Below, piece by piece: positions 1 through 8,332 of a DNA stretch of 64,000 nt (positions are counted from its first letter, which is position 1; each line of letters starts with the position of its first letter). The notes beneath the pieces are model-generated. The model was given only the letters and a program-made list of their open reading frames with translations. It searched no databases and was not told where the DNA came from. The DNA is from an uncultured Muribaculaceae bacterium. GTDB taxonomy: Bacteria; Bacteroidota; Bacteroidia; Bacteroidales; Muribaculaceae. The stretch lies in assembly GCA_947629175.1 (NCBI GenBank), contig CANRCT010000001.1, forward strand, positions 62,001 through 126,000, read 5' to 3'. Made by a program: the position numbers and the translations under genes.

Positions 1-581
1 TCGGCTGCGTTCTGCGGGCTGACGCCGCCGCCGGCCAGTATGACGAGTCGTCCGGCGGCTCTGTCGACGAGCTGCCGGAGCATTGCGGCTCCCTCAAGGG
101 CCGAGGCGGCCTGACCCGACGTCAGCAGGCGGTTGCAGCCAAGTGCGATTATCTGGTCGAGGGCTTCAAACGGGTCGCGGCAGAGGTCGAACGCACGGTG
201 GAAAGTGACGTTCATCCCCGCAGCGGCTTCCATCATCTTCCGGCAGGCCGGGAGGTCGATGTCGCCCTCGGGCGTCAGAGCGCCGATGACTACACCGTGG
301 GCGCCGGCCTCGCGGGCCGCTACGATGTCGTCGGTCATGGCCTCAACCTCCTGAGGCGTGTAGAGAAAGTCGCCTCCTCTCGGACGGATCAGGACGTGTA
401 CTTTCACTTCGGGCACTTCCAGCGCCTGGCGCAGGAAGCCGGTCGACGGGGTGATGCCTCCGTCGGCGAGGGCGGAGCAAAGCTCCACGCGCTGGGCTCC
501 TCCGTGGGCGGCGGCGTGTACGCTCTCGATGTCGCCGGCGCACACTTCCAACAGATTTTTATGGCAGTTGTGGTCAGTCAT
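1..581 (-). CDS. cutC: Copper homeostasis protein CutC (3' end cut off by window edge)
   Basis: The first 193 codons are present; the C-terminal end lies beyond base 1. The translation reads as a CutC-family TIM barrel: an N-terminal LLEVCAGD segment followed by AAHGGAQRVELC and LADGGITPS, then VKVHVLIRPRGGDFLY and, later, VTFHRAFDL and LILAGGGV-like strands. These match the strand-end motifs of the family. CutC was first linked to copper tolerance in E. coli, but that role is debated and the reaction is unknown; it is cytoplasmic. The ATG is at 581, only 10 bp after the stop of the upstream fucosidase, so the two are probably co-transcribed. In gut Bacteroidales cutC often sits beside glycoside hydrolase genes. 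Confidence 0.9.
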   Translation of the reverse strand, partial: MTDHNCHKNLLEVCAGDIESVHAAAHGGAQRVELCSALADGGITPSTGFLRQALEVPEVKVHVLIRPRGGDFLYTPQEVEAMTDDIVAAREAGAHGVVIGALTPEGDIDLPACRKMMEAAAGMNVTFHRAFDLCRDPFEALDQIIALGCNRLLTSGQAASALEGAAMLRQLVDRAAGRLVILAGGGVSPQNAA

Positions 582-591
582 ATGCTGGGGA

Positions 592-1905
592 TCATTTTGT
601 TTCGATCTCGATGATGTAGTCGATAGTTCCTTCAGGTATCTCCGGGAGAGTGACGATGACGCCTCCGTCCTTTATCTTGGAGTGTTTGAGAGGCGTTTTA
701 GTGGCAAATTCCTTCACGCTTCTGATCTTGCCGGAGGCGGGGATTGTGAGCTGGTTGCCGTCGGGGTGGAACACGTGTACGTAGAGTCTGTCGCCCTTGC
801 GTGTCGATGTGCCCCACGGCTGCTGGGGAAAGTCGCCGGCGCGAACGCCATAGACGGTCTCCCCGTTGGCACGGAGCCATTCGCCCATCCCTTTCAGGCG
901 GTCGAGCGAAGCGGCGGGGAGCTCGCCGTCGGGCTGCGGGCCTATGTTGAGGAGCAGGTTGGCGCCCTTGCCGCGCGCGTTGACGAGCAGCTCTATCAGT
1001 TCAGGCACGCTCTTGTAGTTCTGATCCATGATCTTGTAGCCCCACATGCCGTTCATCGTGGCGCAGGTCTCCAGAGGGAGCTGCGAGATATCCTGTCCGG
1101 AAAGGCCGTGTTCGTTCTGGCCGGGAAGATCGCGCTCGAAGATCTGGAAGTCTTCGCCGGGATAGGGGGTCTCGTGGTGGTTGTTGGCGATCATGGTCGA
1201 GGGCTGCAGGCTGTGGATCAGCGCATATTGCTCAGGCAGCTGCCAGTCGAACGACGGATTCTGATCCTGATCCCATTTGCCGTCGAACCATATGGCCCCG
1301 ATCTTACCGTAATTGGTGAGAAGTTCGGTGAGCTGGGCGTTCATGAACTTGTAGTACGAAGGCCAGTCGCGGAGCGTGGAGTCGCGGCCGGTCTTCAGGC
1401 CCGTGCGCCCCGACGGATAGTCGGGACGGGTCCAGTCGATATGCGAGTAGTAGAGATGGAGTTTCAGTCCCTGTTTCTCGCATTCTTCGGCGAGCTCCTT
1501 GAGCACGTCGCGTTTGAATGGAGTGGCGTCGACGATATTGTAGTCGCTCTGTTTGGTGCCGAACATCGAGAAGCCGTCGTGATGACGAGTGGTGAATGTG
1601 ATGTATTTCGCACCGGCGTCCTTGAATGCCTTCACCCATTCGGCGGCATTGAATTCGGCAGGGTAGAACGCTTTGGCCGATTTGGCATATTCCTCTGCGC
1701 TCGCGCCATAGTTGAGATACCATTCGCCCTGTCCGAAGAGGCTGTAGATGCCCCAGTGGAGGAATATTCCGAAACCGTTGTCGGCAAATTCCTGCTGTGC
1801 GGCCACTATTTCGGGCGACGGCACGTATGGGCTGGGCGTAGTCTCCGCCGCTATATTGCCGGCAGTAAGCGTCGCTGCGATGGCGGCTGCCAATAATTTT
1901 TCCAT
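592..1905 (-). CDS. Secreted alpha-L-fucosidase, GH29
   Basis: 437 aa. An N-terminal signal peptide (hydrophobic run at residues 4-18, AxA-type site near IAA-ETT) sends it to the periplasm. The GH29 barrel follows: FGIFLHWGIYS near residue 45, the RHHDGFSMF motif near 107, and the nucleophile loop GAIWFDGKW with Asp about 208, right after the usual LLTNYGKIG strand. GH29 enzymes release alpha-linked fucose with retention. The C-terminus is a short beta-sandwich without an extra carbohydrate-binding module. The acid/base residue cannot be placed by eye. cutC follows at 10 bp. A second, longer GH29 enzyme is at 25992. Linkage specificity is unknown. Confidence 0.93.
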   Translation of the reverse strand: MEKLLAAAIAATLTAGNIAAETTPSPYVPSPEIVAAQQEFADNGFGIFLHWGIYSLFGQGEWYLNYGASAEEYAKSAKAFYPAEFNAAEWVKAFKDAGAKYITFTTRHHDGFSMFGTKQSDYNIVDATPFKRDVLKELAEECEKQGLKLHLYYSHIDWTRPDYPSGRTGLKTGRDSTLRDWPSYYKFMNAQLTELLTNYGKIGAIWFDGKWDQDQNPSFDWQLPEQYALIHSLQPSTMIANNHHETPYPGEDFQIFERDLPGQNEHGLSGQDISQLPLETCATMNGMWGYKIMDQNYKSVPELIELLVNARGKGANLLLNIGPQPDGELPAASLDRLKGMGEWLRANGETVYGVRAGDFPQQPWGTSTRKGDRLYVHVFHPDGNQLTIPASGKIRSVKEFATKTPLKHSKIKDGGVIVTLPEIPEGTIDYIIEIETK

Positions 1906-1950
1906 TATGATATAATATTTAAGGGTTTACAGATAAAGAGGGGATAAAAG

Positions 1951-1991
1951 CGAAGAAACCGCCAGTCGTTGTCTGGCTGGAGGCTTCTTCG
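1951..1991 (-). terminator. Rho-independent-like terminator after the DUF3127 gene
   Basis: On the minus strand GAAGAAGCC and CCAGCCAG pair with CTGGCGG and TTTCTTC around a 7-nt loop, followed by CTTTTATC. It lies about 20 bp past the DUF3127 stop and before the fucosidase gene, separating the two. Confidence 0.6.
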
Positions 1992-2009
1992 TCTGTTTGT
2001 TGGCTGTGG

Positions 2010-2372
2010 TCAGAAGGGCAGGTCGCTGTCGGAGCCGCCGTCGGGAGCGATCGGTGCCGGCGGGAAGTCGGGGCCCTGCGCCATAGGCTGCTGCATGGGC
2101 TGCTGTCCGGCTGTCTCTGCTTTCCATCCGCGGATGCTGGTGTACCAGCGGCCATTGTATTCGCGGCTCTCGATGTCGAAGCTCAAGGTGACGTCGTCGC
2201 CTACGTTGAGCTGATAGCGGTCGGCATTGTCGCCGAAGAAGTCGAAATGCACCTTCTTGGGATATGTCTCCTGTGTCTCAAGCACATATTCGTGTTTCTT
2301 CCAGTTGTTTCCCGCCTTCGAAGTGCCCGATACGGCACCGAGGTCAAGAATGATTTTTCCTTTGATTTCCAT
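2010..2372 (-). CDS. DUF3127 protein with SSB-like acidic C-terminal tip
   Basis: 120 aa. It starts MEIKGKIILDL, continues with SGTSKAGNNWKKHEYVLET and FDFFGDNAD, and ends after a Gly/Pro/Gln-rich linker (about residues 88-112) in DSDLPF. This is the layout of DUF3127, a Bacteroidetes family of unknown function; the strand pattern looks like a small OB-type barrel (inference). The ATG at 2372 was chosen because the family begins at this Met; the open frame runs 51 codons further upstream, but that stretch does not resemble the family. The tail resembles the DDDIPF tip by which single-stranded DNA-binding proteins recruit partners. No obvious operon partner. Confidence 0.85.
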   Translation of the reverse strand: MEIKGKIILDLGAVSGTSKAGNNWKKHEYVLETQETYPKKVHFDFFGDNADRYQLNVGDDVTLSFDIESREYNGRWYTSIRGWKAETAGQQPMQQPMAQGPDFPPAPIAPDGGSDSDLPF

Positions 2373-2570
2373 TATCGGATCTATGATTGTTTGTTTTGTT
2401 TGATCTGTCGCTGACGACAAGGTTATTTTTGCAAATTTACGCAATAATCCCGACTCGGCAAAAATCCCGCCTCCACTTTCAGCAATTTTCTTTGCTGCAT
2501 TCTCTGGGGTGGCTTGGAAAGCCATCAGTCAGGCAGCCACAAAAGGCGGATAATGCGGGAAATGCAGCTC

Positions 2571-3719
2571 TTAATCTTGATTTTTGCCAGTTTGAAGGGC
2601 AAATATCTCTTTCTGCCGCTCGATTTCTGCAGTTAATTCTTCCTTTGTCGGGAGATATGTCAGATATTTGGCTGCATAGAGTTGCTTGCTATCTTTGAGG
2701 ATCGAATATCTGGCTAAATCCTTGCTTGTTTCCGAGCAAAGGAGTAAGCCGATGGTGGGGTTATCGCTTTCGGTGCATTTCAGCTCGTCATACATCCGGA
2801 TATACATGTCCATCTGCCCGATGTCCTCATGCGTGATTTGCGATGTTTTCAAATCTATGAGCAGAAAGCATTTAAGGATATAATTGTAGAATACAAGGTC
2901 TATATAATATTCGCCTATATCGGTTTTTATTCTTTGCTGACGGGCTACAAAAGCATAGCCTTTGCCAAGTTCAAGGATGAATTTTTGCAGGTGGTCGATT
3001 ATAGCAGATTCAAGATTTGTTTCCGAGTACGCTGCTTCCTGCGAGAAACCTAAAAATTCTGCGACAACAGGATTCCGCAGGAATTTATGCCTGTCTTTCT
3101 GAAAATCGGCTGTCAATCGCTGCATTTCATCAATGACTTCACCACGTTTTGATTCCGGTGTCTGGAGCAGACGATAATAATATTGGGAGCCGATGTTGCG
3201 GTCAAGGGTGCGGACGCTCCAGTTCTCTCCGGCAGCTTCCCTCATATACCAATCACGCTCGTCTACATTTTTGATTCTCATCAGCCGCTCATAATGCGAC
3301 CAAGACAAATTGGAGGGAAGCATTTTTGCCAACTCCAATTCGGCAGACACTGTCTGCCCTTTCATGGTCAGGCCATTTTCAGATTGGGCAGACACCGTCT
3401 GCCCAATTAGCAAGTCATTAAATGTCAGATAAAACTTTCTGAAACTCTTTATATTTACAACAGAATATCCTTTCCCGAAGTCTGCCGTCAGAGCTTCGGA
3501 TGCAAGCGCAACGATGTGCTTCCCATATTGGGCTCTTACCAGACCATGTTGCTCTTGTTCTACAATGCGTCTGCCAACAAGCCAGTTCACAGCAACTTGA
3601 AAGAGGTCAGCGGCCTGATATGCCATATGTTTGGCAGTAGATACTATCGCCTTGATGTCGCTGATAAATTGAGCGTCGTCAGCGTTGATGTTATCGTATT
3701 TCTTCAGCTCGGATTTCAT
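2571..3719 (-). CDS. YhcG-type PD-(D/E)XK nuclease family protein (DUF1016)
   Basis: 382 aa. The N-terminal helical domain (about 15-100) has NWLVGRRIVEQEQ and FGKGYSVVNIKSFRKFY, and LSWSHYERLMRIK follows at 138-150. The C-terminal domain carries the nuclease core: Glu237, Asp274 in YYIDLVFYN and Asp289-Leu-Lys291 in LLIDLKT, then EDIGQMDMYI. These match the DUF1016 family, proposed as PD-(D/E)XK nucleases and often near restriction or toxin genes; the biological role is not settled. No partner restriction gene is adjacent. Residues 106-126 hold GQTVSA twice, encoded by two perfect DNA palindromes. A TAACTTTGC -7 box ends 3 bp before the ATG, so the mRNA may be nearly leaderless. Confidence 0.88.
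   Translation of the reverse strand: MKSELKKYDNINADDAQFISDIKAIVSTAKHMAYQAADLFQVAVNWLVGRRIVEQEQHGLVRAQYGKHIVALASEALTADFGKGYSVVNIKSFRKFYLTFNDLLIGQTVSAQSENGLTMKGQTVSAELELAKMLPSNLSWSHYERLMRIKNVDERDWYMREAAGENWSVRTLDRNIGSQYYYRLLQTPESKRGEVIDEMQRLTADFQKDRHKFLRNPVVAEFLGFSQEAAYSETNLESAIIDHLQKFILELGKGYAFVARQQRIKTDIGEYYIDLVFYNYILKCFLLIDLKTSQITHEDIGQMDMYIRMYDELKCTESDNPTIGLLLCSETSKDLARYSILKDSKQLYAAKYLTYLPTKEELTAEIERQKEIFALQTGKNQD
3342..3358. repeat. Perfect palindrome inside the DUF1016 gene (copy 1)
   Basis: GGCAGACA and TGTCTGCC flank a single C. It is in frame and encodes the second GQTVSA of the protein. Confidence 0.85.
3383..3407. repeat. Perfect palindrome inside the DUF1016 gene (copy 2)
   Basis: 11-bp arms ATTGGGCAGAC / GTCTGCCCAAT around ACC. 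It shares its core with the copy at 3342-3358, is in frame, and encodes the first GQTVSA. Confidence 0.88.
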
Positions 3720-3722
3720 TTT

Positions 3723-3731
3723 GCAAAGTTA
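3723..3731 (-). promoter_or_regulatory. -7 promoter box of the DUF1016 gene
   Basis: TAACTTTGC on the minus strand matches the Bacteroidetes TAnnTTTG element. No clear -33 TTG at 19-20 bp. It ends 3 bp from the ATG at 3719. Confidence 0.5.
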
Positions 3732-3901
3732 CGAATTTTATAGGGGATCAGGGCTGTTATCCGAGGCTGTTAACGAGATCTTGTTTCATTTTGCTGTCTT
3801 AAATGAAACAACGGTGCCTGTTTCCGATTAAAAGCGTTGTTGTCGGGATTTATCAAAGGATTTTTTTTCTGGTGGCGTCTCCGCCTGTTGATCCGGGAGG
3901 A

Positions 3902-3934
3902 TTTGCGGGGGCGGGGAATTTGGCGTAATTTTAC
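3902..3934 (+). promoter_or_regulatory. Promoter of the DUF695 gene
   Basis: TTTG at 3902-3905, 20 bp, then TAATTTTAC at 3926-3934 (last G of TTTG replaced by A). Predicted start site about 3939, giving a leader of about 37 nt. Confidence 0.6.
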
Positions 3935-3975
3935 GCAATAATTGAAATAAGAAAACGCGATAAAGATAGAATTAT

Positions 3976-4410
3976 ATGAGTGACACAGGTGAATGGTGGA
4001 CGGCTCCCGCCGAGAGTGAGGACGGGCAGCTTGTCATGGTGACGGGGCGTCGCGATGTGGAGCGGTTTCGCTCCAATCCGCGGTTTACGATCCGCGTGGA
4101 GGTGACGTGGCCCTACAAGCCGCTGTCCGACGGTATGCCGTCGGAGGCTGATTCGGAGGTTATGGAGCAGGTGACGGATCTGCTCAATGATGAGTTTCGT
4201 CGCGATCCGGTGGCGGTAATGACCGGCATCTTCACGGGTGGAGGGGAGCGCAACTGGGTGTTCTATACTCTGTCGACCCATATATTCGGGCGCAAGCTCA
4301 ACGAAGTGCTGGCTCCGCTGCCGCTCCTGCCGCTGAAGATCTCGGCCGAAAACGATCCCGGATGGGAAGCTTATGACGAGATGGCCGATGCTGAGATAAA
4401 ACTCGACTGA
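3976..4410 (+). CDS. DUF695 domain protein
   Basis: 144 aa, soluble, no signal peptide. It opens GEWWTAPAESEDGQLVMVTGRRDVERF, with WPYKPLSDGMPS about 45 residues in and GGGERNWVFYTLS near 97. These fit DUF695, a family found alone or at the start of larger proteins and of unknown function. The gene stands alone on the plus strand between two minus-strand genes and has its own promoter. It stops 32 bp before the stop of the convergent Omp85-like gene. No enzymatic motif is visible. Confidence 0.75.
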   Translation: MSDTGEWWTAPAESEDGQLVMVTGRRDVERFRSNPRFTIRVEVTWPYKPLSDGMPSEADSEVMEQVTDLLNDEFRRDPVAVMTGIFTGGGERNWVFYTLSTHIFGRKLNEVLAPLPLLPLKISAENDPGWEAYDEMADAEIKLD

Positions 4411-4442
4411 GGGAAGTGGCGCAGTCGCTTGCCTGCGGCTGA

Positions 4443-5681
4443 TCAGAATGCCTCGCCGACGGCAAACACGAAGCCGGCGGTGTGGCGTCCGATGCCGTAG
4501 TCGATGCGGGCGTTGACTCCGTGTTTGAACTCGAAGCGCAGCCCGAGTCCGCAGTTGGGCAGCCATTCGGGACGGATGTCCTTTTTCGAGGGGTTGCGGA
4601 AAGAGGAGAATACGGCAGCCTGACCTACCCATGCCGTCATGCCCAGACGCCACCATATATGCTGGCGCAGCTCCATCTGCAGCGACATCTGGCTGTTGTC
4701 GATATACGATCCCATGTAGTAGCCGCGCATGCGTATGCCGTCGCTGGCAAGCATCTCGCGCATGCTCCACGGCGTATGCGAGCTGTTGAATTTGGCATAG
4801 AGGTCAAATGCCAGCGTGGCGTCGCGCCATAGGCCTACATAGGCGTTGCCGATGATCAAATGGCTCTGGAACGAGGAGGGGGCGCTTCCCATCAGTCGCG
4901 GATAAAACATGTAGGTATAGCTAAGATGCACGCCACGGGTGGGCATCAGGATGCTGTTGCGGGAGTCGATCGAGAGCGACGCTCCGAGTCCGGTCACGTA
5001 ATACTGATGGCGTCCGCCGAGCAGATACTCCGGATTCTGCATTCTCCGGGCGTCGGTATAGTCGAAATTGGTGTGAAGGCCGGCATGCAGATTATGGGTC
5101 AGTTTATATACCAGTTCGGTGCGCAGGTCGATCTGCCGGCGGTCATATTTCGACTGTGGATTGACGGCTGTCTCCTCGGAGTTGATGCCCCAGAAGTCGA
5201 GACGCTTGCGGTAGGCTTCGAACTTGTAGCCGAGTCGCAGCCTGTTGCCCGGAAAGAGATTGTTGCCCTTGAATGTGAAAACGAAGAACCCGTTGAGCGA
5301 TGCGTTGAAGCAGGCGAAGAAGTCGGACGGGATGCCGATGCTGTCGGTGCGGTCCACGCGATAAAGCCCCGTGCACAGGGCGCCGAGGCCGAATGAGGCT
5401 TCGCGGGTGTAGCTCGGGGATATGCCGAAACTGAGATCGACACGCTTTTCGTGAGTGCGGTCTACGCTGCCGGCCATGAAACCGTTGATGTAGTCTCTTA
5501 CTTTGGCCGGCATGCGGTTGAAGAGCGGCAGCGAGTCGACTCTGAAGTCCTGTGTTATAGTATCCCCGCTTTCAGCACGCGAGGCTGATGCCCTCACCGA
5601 CGGAAACGCCACAAGCATGGCCATGATTGCAATGGCCATGCATGAAGCATGGAGAATGTGATGTCGGCATCGATGTTTCAT
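4443..5681 (-). CDS. BamA/TamA (Omp85)-like outer membrane beta-barrel protein
   Basis: 412 aa. The N-terminus has a signal peptide (hydrophobic from about Met15 to the Ala-rich site near residue 33). The rest is alternating amphipathic strands, with LFPGNRLRLGYKFEAY, STRGVHLSYTYMFYP-like and RMRGYYMGSYIDN segments; the last resembles the conserved VRGY turn of Omp85 barrels. No POTRA repeats are seen, so it is a barrel with a short periplasmic head, like the surface-antigen-domain proteins common in Bacteroidetes. The protein ends GEAF, with terminal Phe as expected for an outer membrane strand. It lies 67 bp downstream of ftsH and may be read through from it. Substrate unknown. Confidence 0.75.
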   Translation of the reverse strand: MKHRCRHHILHASCMAIAIMAMLVAFPSVRASASRAESGDTITQDFRVDSLPLFNRMPAKVRDYINGFMAGSVDRTHEKRVDLSFGISPSYTREASFGLGALCTGLYRVDRTDSIGIPSDFFACFNASLNGFFVFTFKGNNLFPGNRLRLGYKFEAYRKRLDFWGINSEETAVNPQSKYDRRQIDLRTELVYKLTHNLHAGLHTNFDYTDARRMQNPEYLLGGRHQYYVTGLGASLSIDSRNSILMPTRGVHLSYTYMFYPRLMGSAPSSFQSHLIIGNAYVGLWRDATLAFDLYAKFNSSHTPWSMREMLASDGIRMRGYYMGSYIDNSQMSLQMELRQHIWWRLGMTAWVGQAAVFSSFRNPSKKDIRPEWLPNCGLGLRFEFKHGVNARIDYGIGRHTAGFVFAVGEAF

Positions 5682-5748
5682 CGACGTTTGTCGGTCGGTT
5701 TTATATTATCACAGATATTGCTTGGGGAGAAGCTCTTCAAAACAGCTA

Positions 5749-7818
5749 TCAGTTGCCGAGCCCCTTGAAAGGGGGAGGGGTGGGAGGGGTATCGGCGTCG
5801 TCGCTGTCGTCGCCGGAAATGCCGGCACTGTCATTCTCCGGGAGTGCCGGCGTATCAGGCACCGGGGTGGAATTGTCGCCGGCGTCGGCGTCGGCGGGAG
5901 CGTTGTCTGTCTGATTGGCGGCGAGTATCTCGTCGGTGCGCGATGTCCACTGACGCTTGCCGAATATCTTCTCCACATCCTCGGTGAATATCACCTCGCG
6001 GCTGATAAGCGTGTCGGCGAGCTTCCCATGTCCCTCGGCATGCTGGCGCAGTATCTCCTTCGCCCGCTCATACTGCTCGTTGATGATGCGCGACACCTCC
6101 TGGTCGATAAGCTGTGCGCGCTCGTCGCTATAGGGCTTCGAGAATCCGTAGTCCTGTCCGGTGGAGTCGTAGTAGCAGAGGTTGGGGAGTTTTTCGCTCA
6201 TGCCATAGTAGGCCACCATGGCATAGGCCTGCTTGGTGACGCGCTCAAGGTCGTTGGCCGCTCCGGTGGATATATGTCCGATAAACAGCTCTTCGGCTGC
6301 CCTTCCGCCGAGAGTGGAGCACATTTCGTCGAGTATTGCCTGCGTAGGAGTGATCTGCCGCTCTTCGGGGAGATACCAGGCAGCGCCGAGCGCTTTGCCG
6401 CGCGGCACGATCGTCACCTTGATCAGCGGGTTGGCGTAGCGGAGATGCCACGATACGGTGGCGTGTCCGGCCTCATGCACGGCTATGGAGCGCTTCTCTT
6501 CGTCGGTGGTGATCTTGGAGCGTTTCTCCAGACCGCCGATTATGCGGTCGACGGCGTCGATGAAGTCCTGCCGCCCGACGCTCTGCTTGTTGTGGCGCGC
6601 GGCGATGAGGGCCGCCTCGTTGCAGACGTTGGCTATGTCGGCGCCGGAGAATCCCGGGGTCTGGCGGGCGAGAAGATCCACGTCGACTGTCTCGTCGGTC
6701 TTGATCTTGCGCAGATGCACGTTGAATATCGCCACACGGTCGTTCAGGTCGGGCAGATCCACGTAGATCTGGCGGTCGAAGCGTCCGGCGCGCAGCAATG
6801 CCTTGTCGAGAATGTCGGCGCGGTTTGTGGCGGCCAGAATGATCACTCCGGAGTTGGTGCCGAAGCCGTCCATCTCGGTCAGAAGCTGGTTGAGAGTGTT
6901 CTCACGCTCGTCGTTGGAGCCCATATTGGGGTTGCGTCCACGTGCGCGGCCCACGGCGTCGATCTCGTCGATGAATACAATGCAGGGGGCCTTCTCCTTG
7001 GCCTGGCGGAACAGATCGCGCACACGCGAAGCACCCACGCCCACAAACATCTCCACGAAGTCGGATCCCGACATGGAGAAGAACGGCACATTGGCTTCGC
7101 CTGCCACGGCCTTGGCAAGCAGAGTCTTGCCTGTGCCCGGAGGGCCTACGAGCAGCGCTCCCTTGGGGATCTTGCCTCCGAGATTGGTGTAGCGCTGAGG
7201 GTTTTTCAGGAATTCCACAATCTCCTCAATCTCGGTCTTGGCTTCCGACAGTCCGGCCACATCCTTGAAAGTCACGTGGATCGGGCCATCCTTGTCGAAT
7301 ATCTTGGCTTTTGATTTGCCTACGCTGAACACTCCTCCGCCGGCGCTGTCGCGTCCCGACATGCGGCGCATCATCACGAACCAGAATACGATCAGCAGCA
7401 CTACCGGACCGAATGTCCATAGCATGGGGCCGAAATCGCTCCCTTTCTCATACTTTACATCTCCGGCGAAAACACCCTCTTCGCGCCATTGGTCGATCTT
7501 GTCCTGCATCTTGTCGGCCGAAGGCGATTCGGCCACGATGCGGGCGCTGACGCCGGCGTCGGGCTTGAAGTTGGAGCCGAACACTACCTTCGCGAGCGAG
7601 TCGGTCAGGGTGCCTTCCACCTCACCTTTGTTGGAGAATACGGTGATGCGGCTTACGCCGCGGTCGTGGACATACTGCTCGAATTTGGTGTACGACACCG
7701 ATTTGGTCATCGAGTTGTCGTCGAAATACAATATGCCTGCGAGAAATATTATCACGATGGCATACATCCAGTACATGCTGAAACGTATTGCCGGTTTGTT
7801 TTTCTTGGGCTGTTCCAT
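5749..7818 (-). CDS. ftsH: ATP-dependent zinc metalloprotease FtsH
   Basis: 689 aa. Two membrane segments (about 13-33 and 133-151) enclose a periplasmic domain. The AAA module has Walker A GPPGTGKT at 225-232, Walker B VFIDEID at 281-287 and the second region of homology near 333-350. The zinc site HEAGH is at 448-452. FtsH extracts and degrades misfolded or short-lived membrane proteins, working as a hexamer in the inner membrane. The ATG at 7818 ([10 protein letters not shown]) fits the family; longer starts would overlap rsfS. It follows rsfS by 25 bp and is probably co-transcribed with it, a usual pairing in Bacteroidetes. The C-terminal 45 residues are an Asp/Pro-rich low-complexity tail. 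Confidence 0.98.
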   Translation of the reverse strand: MEQPKKNKPAIRFSMYWMYAIVIIFLAGILYFDDNSMTKSVSYTKFEQYVHDRGVSRITVFSNKGEVEGTLTDSLAKVVFGSNFKPDAGVSARIVAESPSADKMQDKIDQWREEGVFAGDVKYEKGSDFGPMLWTFGPVVLLIVFWFVMMRRMSGRDSAGGGVFSVGKSKAKIFDKDGPIHVTFKDVAGLSEAKTEIEEIVEFLKNPQRYTNLGGKIPKGALLVGPPGTGKTLLAKAVAGEANVPFFSMSGSDFVEMFVGVGASRVRDLFRQAKEKAPCIVFIDEIDAVGRARGRNPNMGSNDERENTLNQLLTEMDGFGTNSGVIILAATNRADILDKALLRAGRFDRQIYVDLPDLNDRVAIFNVHLRKIKTDETVDVDLLARQTPGFSGADIANVCNEAALIAARHNKQSVGRQDFIDAVDRIIGGLEKRSKITTDEEKRSIAVHEAGHATVSWHLRYANPLIKVTIVPRGKALGAAWYLPEERQITPTQAILDEMCSTLGGRAAEELFIGHISTGAANDLERVTKQAYAMVAYYGMSEKLPNLCYYDSTGQDYGFSKPYSDERAQLIDQEVSRIINEQYERAKEILRQHAEGHGKLADTLISREVIFTEDVEKIFGKRQWTSRTDEILAANQTDNAPADADAGDNSTPVPDTPALPENDSAGISGDDSDDADTPPTPPPFKGLGN

Positions 7819-7843
7819 TTCTTTTGATATCGTGGCGGGGGTA

Positions 7844-8203
7844 TCAGTCGAGGTCGGGTATCTCTGTGACCGGCGCATCGCTCCAGAGCTCCTCCAGATT
7901 ATAGCGCTCGCGCATTTCGCGGATGAATACATGGACGAGAGTGTCGCCGTAATCAATCACGATCCACTGCGCGTTCTGGTATCCGTCGTAGTTATATGGT
8001 TTTATTCCTGCCTTTTCCTGCAGATGTTCCCGGATGTTGTCGGCGATGGCCGCCACCTGCATGGTGGAGGTGCCTTCGCAGATTATGAAGTTGCTGGCTG
8101 CGGCGCTTTCTATGCCGCTGAGGTCGATGAGTGACACCCGACGTCCTTTTTTGTCGTGAATGCCTTCGGTGATGAGTGCGACGATGTCAGCCTTTTCGGT
8201 CAT
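7844..8203 (-). CDS. rsfS: Ribosomal silencing factor RsfS
   Basis: 119 aa, the usual family length. Motifs IEGIHDKKGRR-like, VSLIDLSGIESAAASNFIICEG and, towards the end, QNAQWIVIDYGDTLVHVF match RsfS/YbeB. It binds ribosomal protein uL14 and blocks joining of the subunits when nutrients are scarce. I chose the ATG at 8203: a longer start at 8254 lies upstream of the -7 box at 8241-8249 and would not be transcribed. First gene of the rsfS-ftsH unit. Confidence 0.95.
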   Translation of the reverse strand: MTEKADIVALITEGIHDKKGRRVSLIDLSGIESAAASNFIICEGTSTMQVAAIADNIREHLQEKAGIKPYNYDGYQNAQWIVIDYGDTLVHVFIREMRERYNLEELWSDAPVTEIPDLD

Positions 8204-8240
8204 TTTTGTCAGTTGTTCTGTAATTATGAGTTCAGAGAGT

Positions 8241-8272
8241 GCAAATTTAGTCACTTACACTCATTAAAACAA
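8241..8272 (-). promoter_or_regulatory. Promoter of rsfS-ftsH
   Basis: TAAATTTGC (minus strand, 8241-8249) and TTG (8270-8272) separated by 20 bp, the canonical Bacteroidetes layout. It sets the rsfS start. Confidence 0.75.
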
Positions 8273-8332
8273 TTTTCATGCCAAAAAGTAGGCCGCCGCC
8301 CCAATTTTACCGTCGGTTTTGCCGAGCGGGGC

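Noticed and set aside
451..1896. Long plus-strand open frame of 481 codons
   Set aside because: It is antisense to the GH29 fucosidase, has no family resemblance, and is a result of GC-rich third positions.
3342..3407. CRISPR-like repeats
   Set aside because: Only two palindromes with unlike flanks and no regular spacers.
5722..7314. Plus-strand open frame of 530 codons
   Set aside because: Antisense to ftsH; no protein family match.
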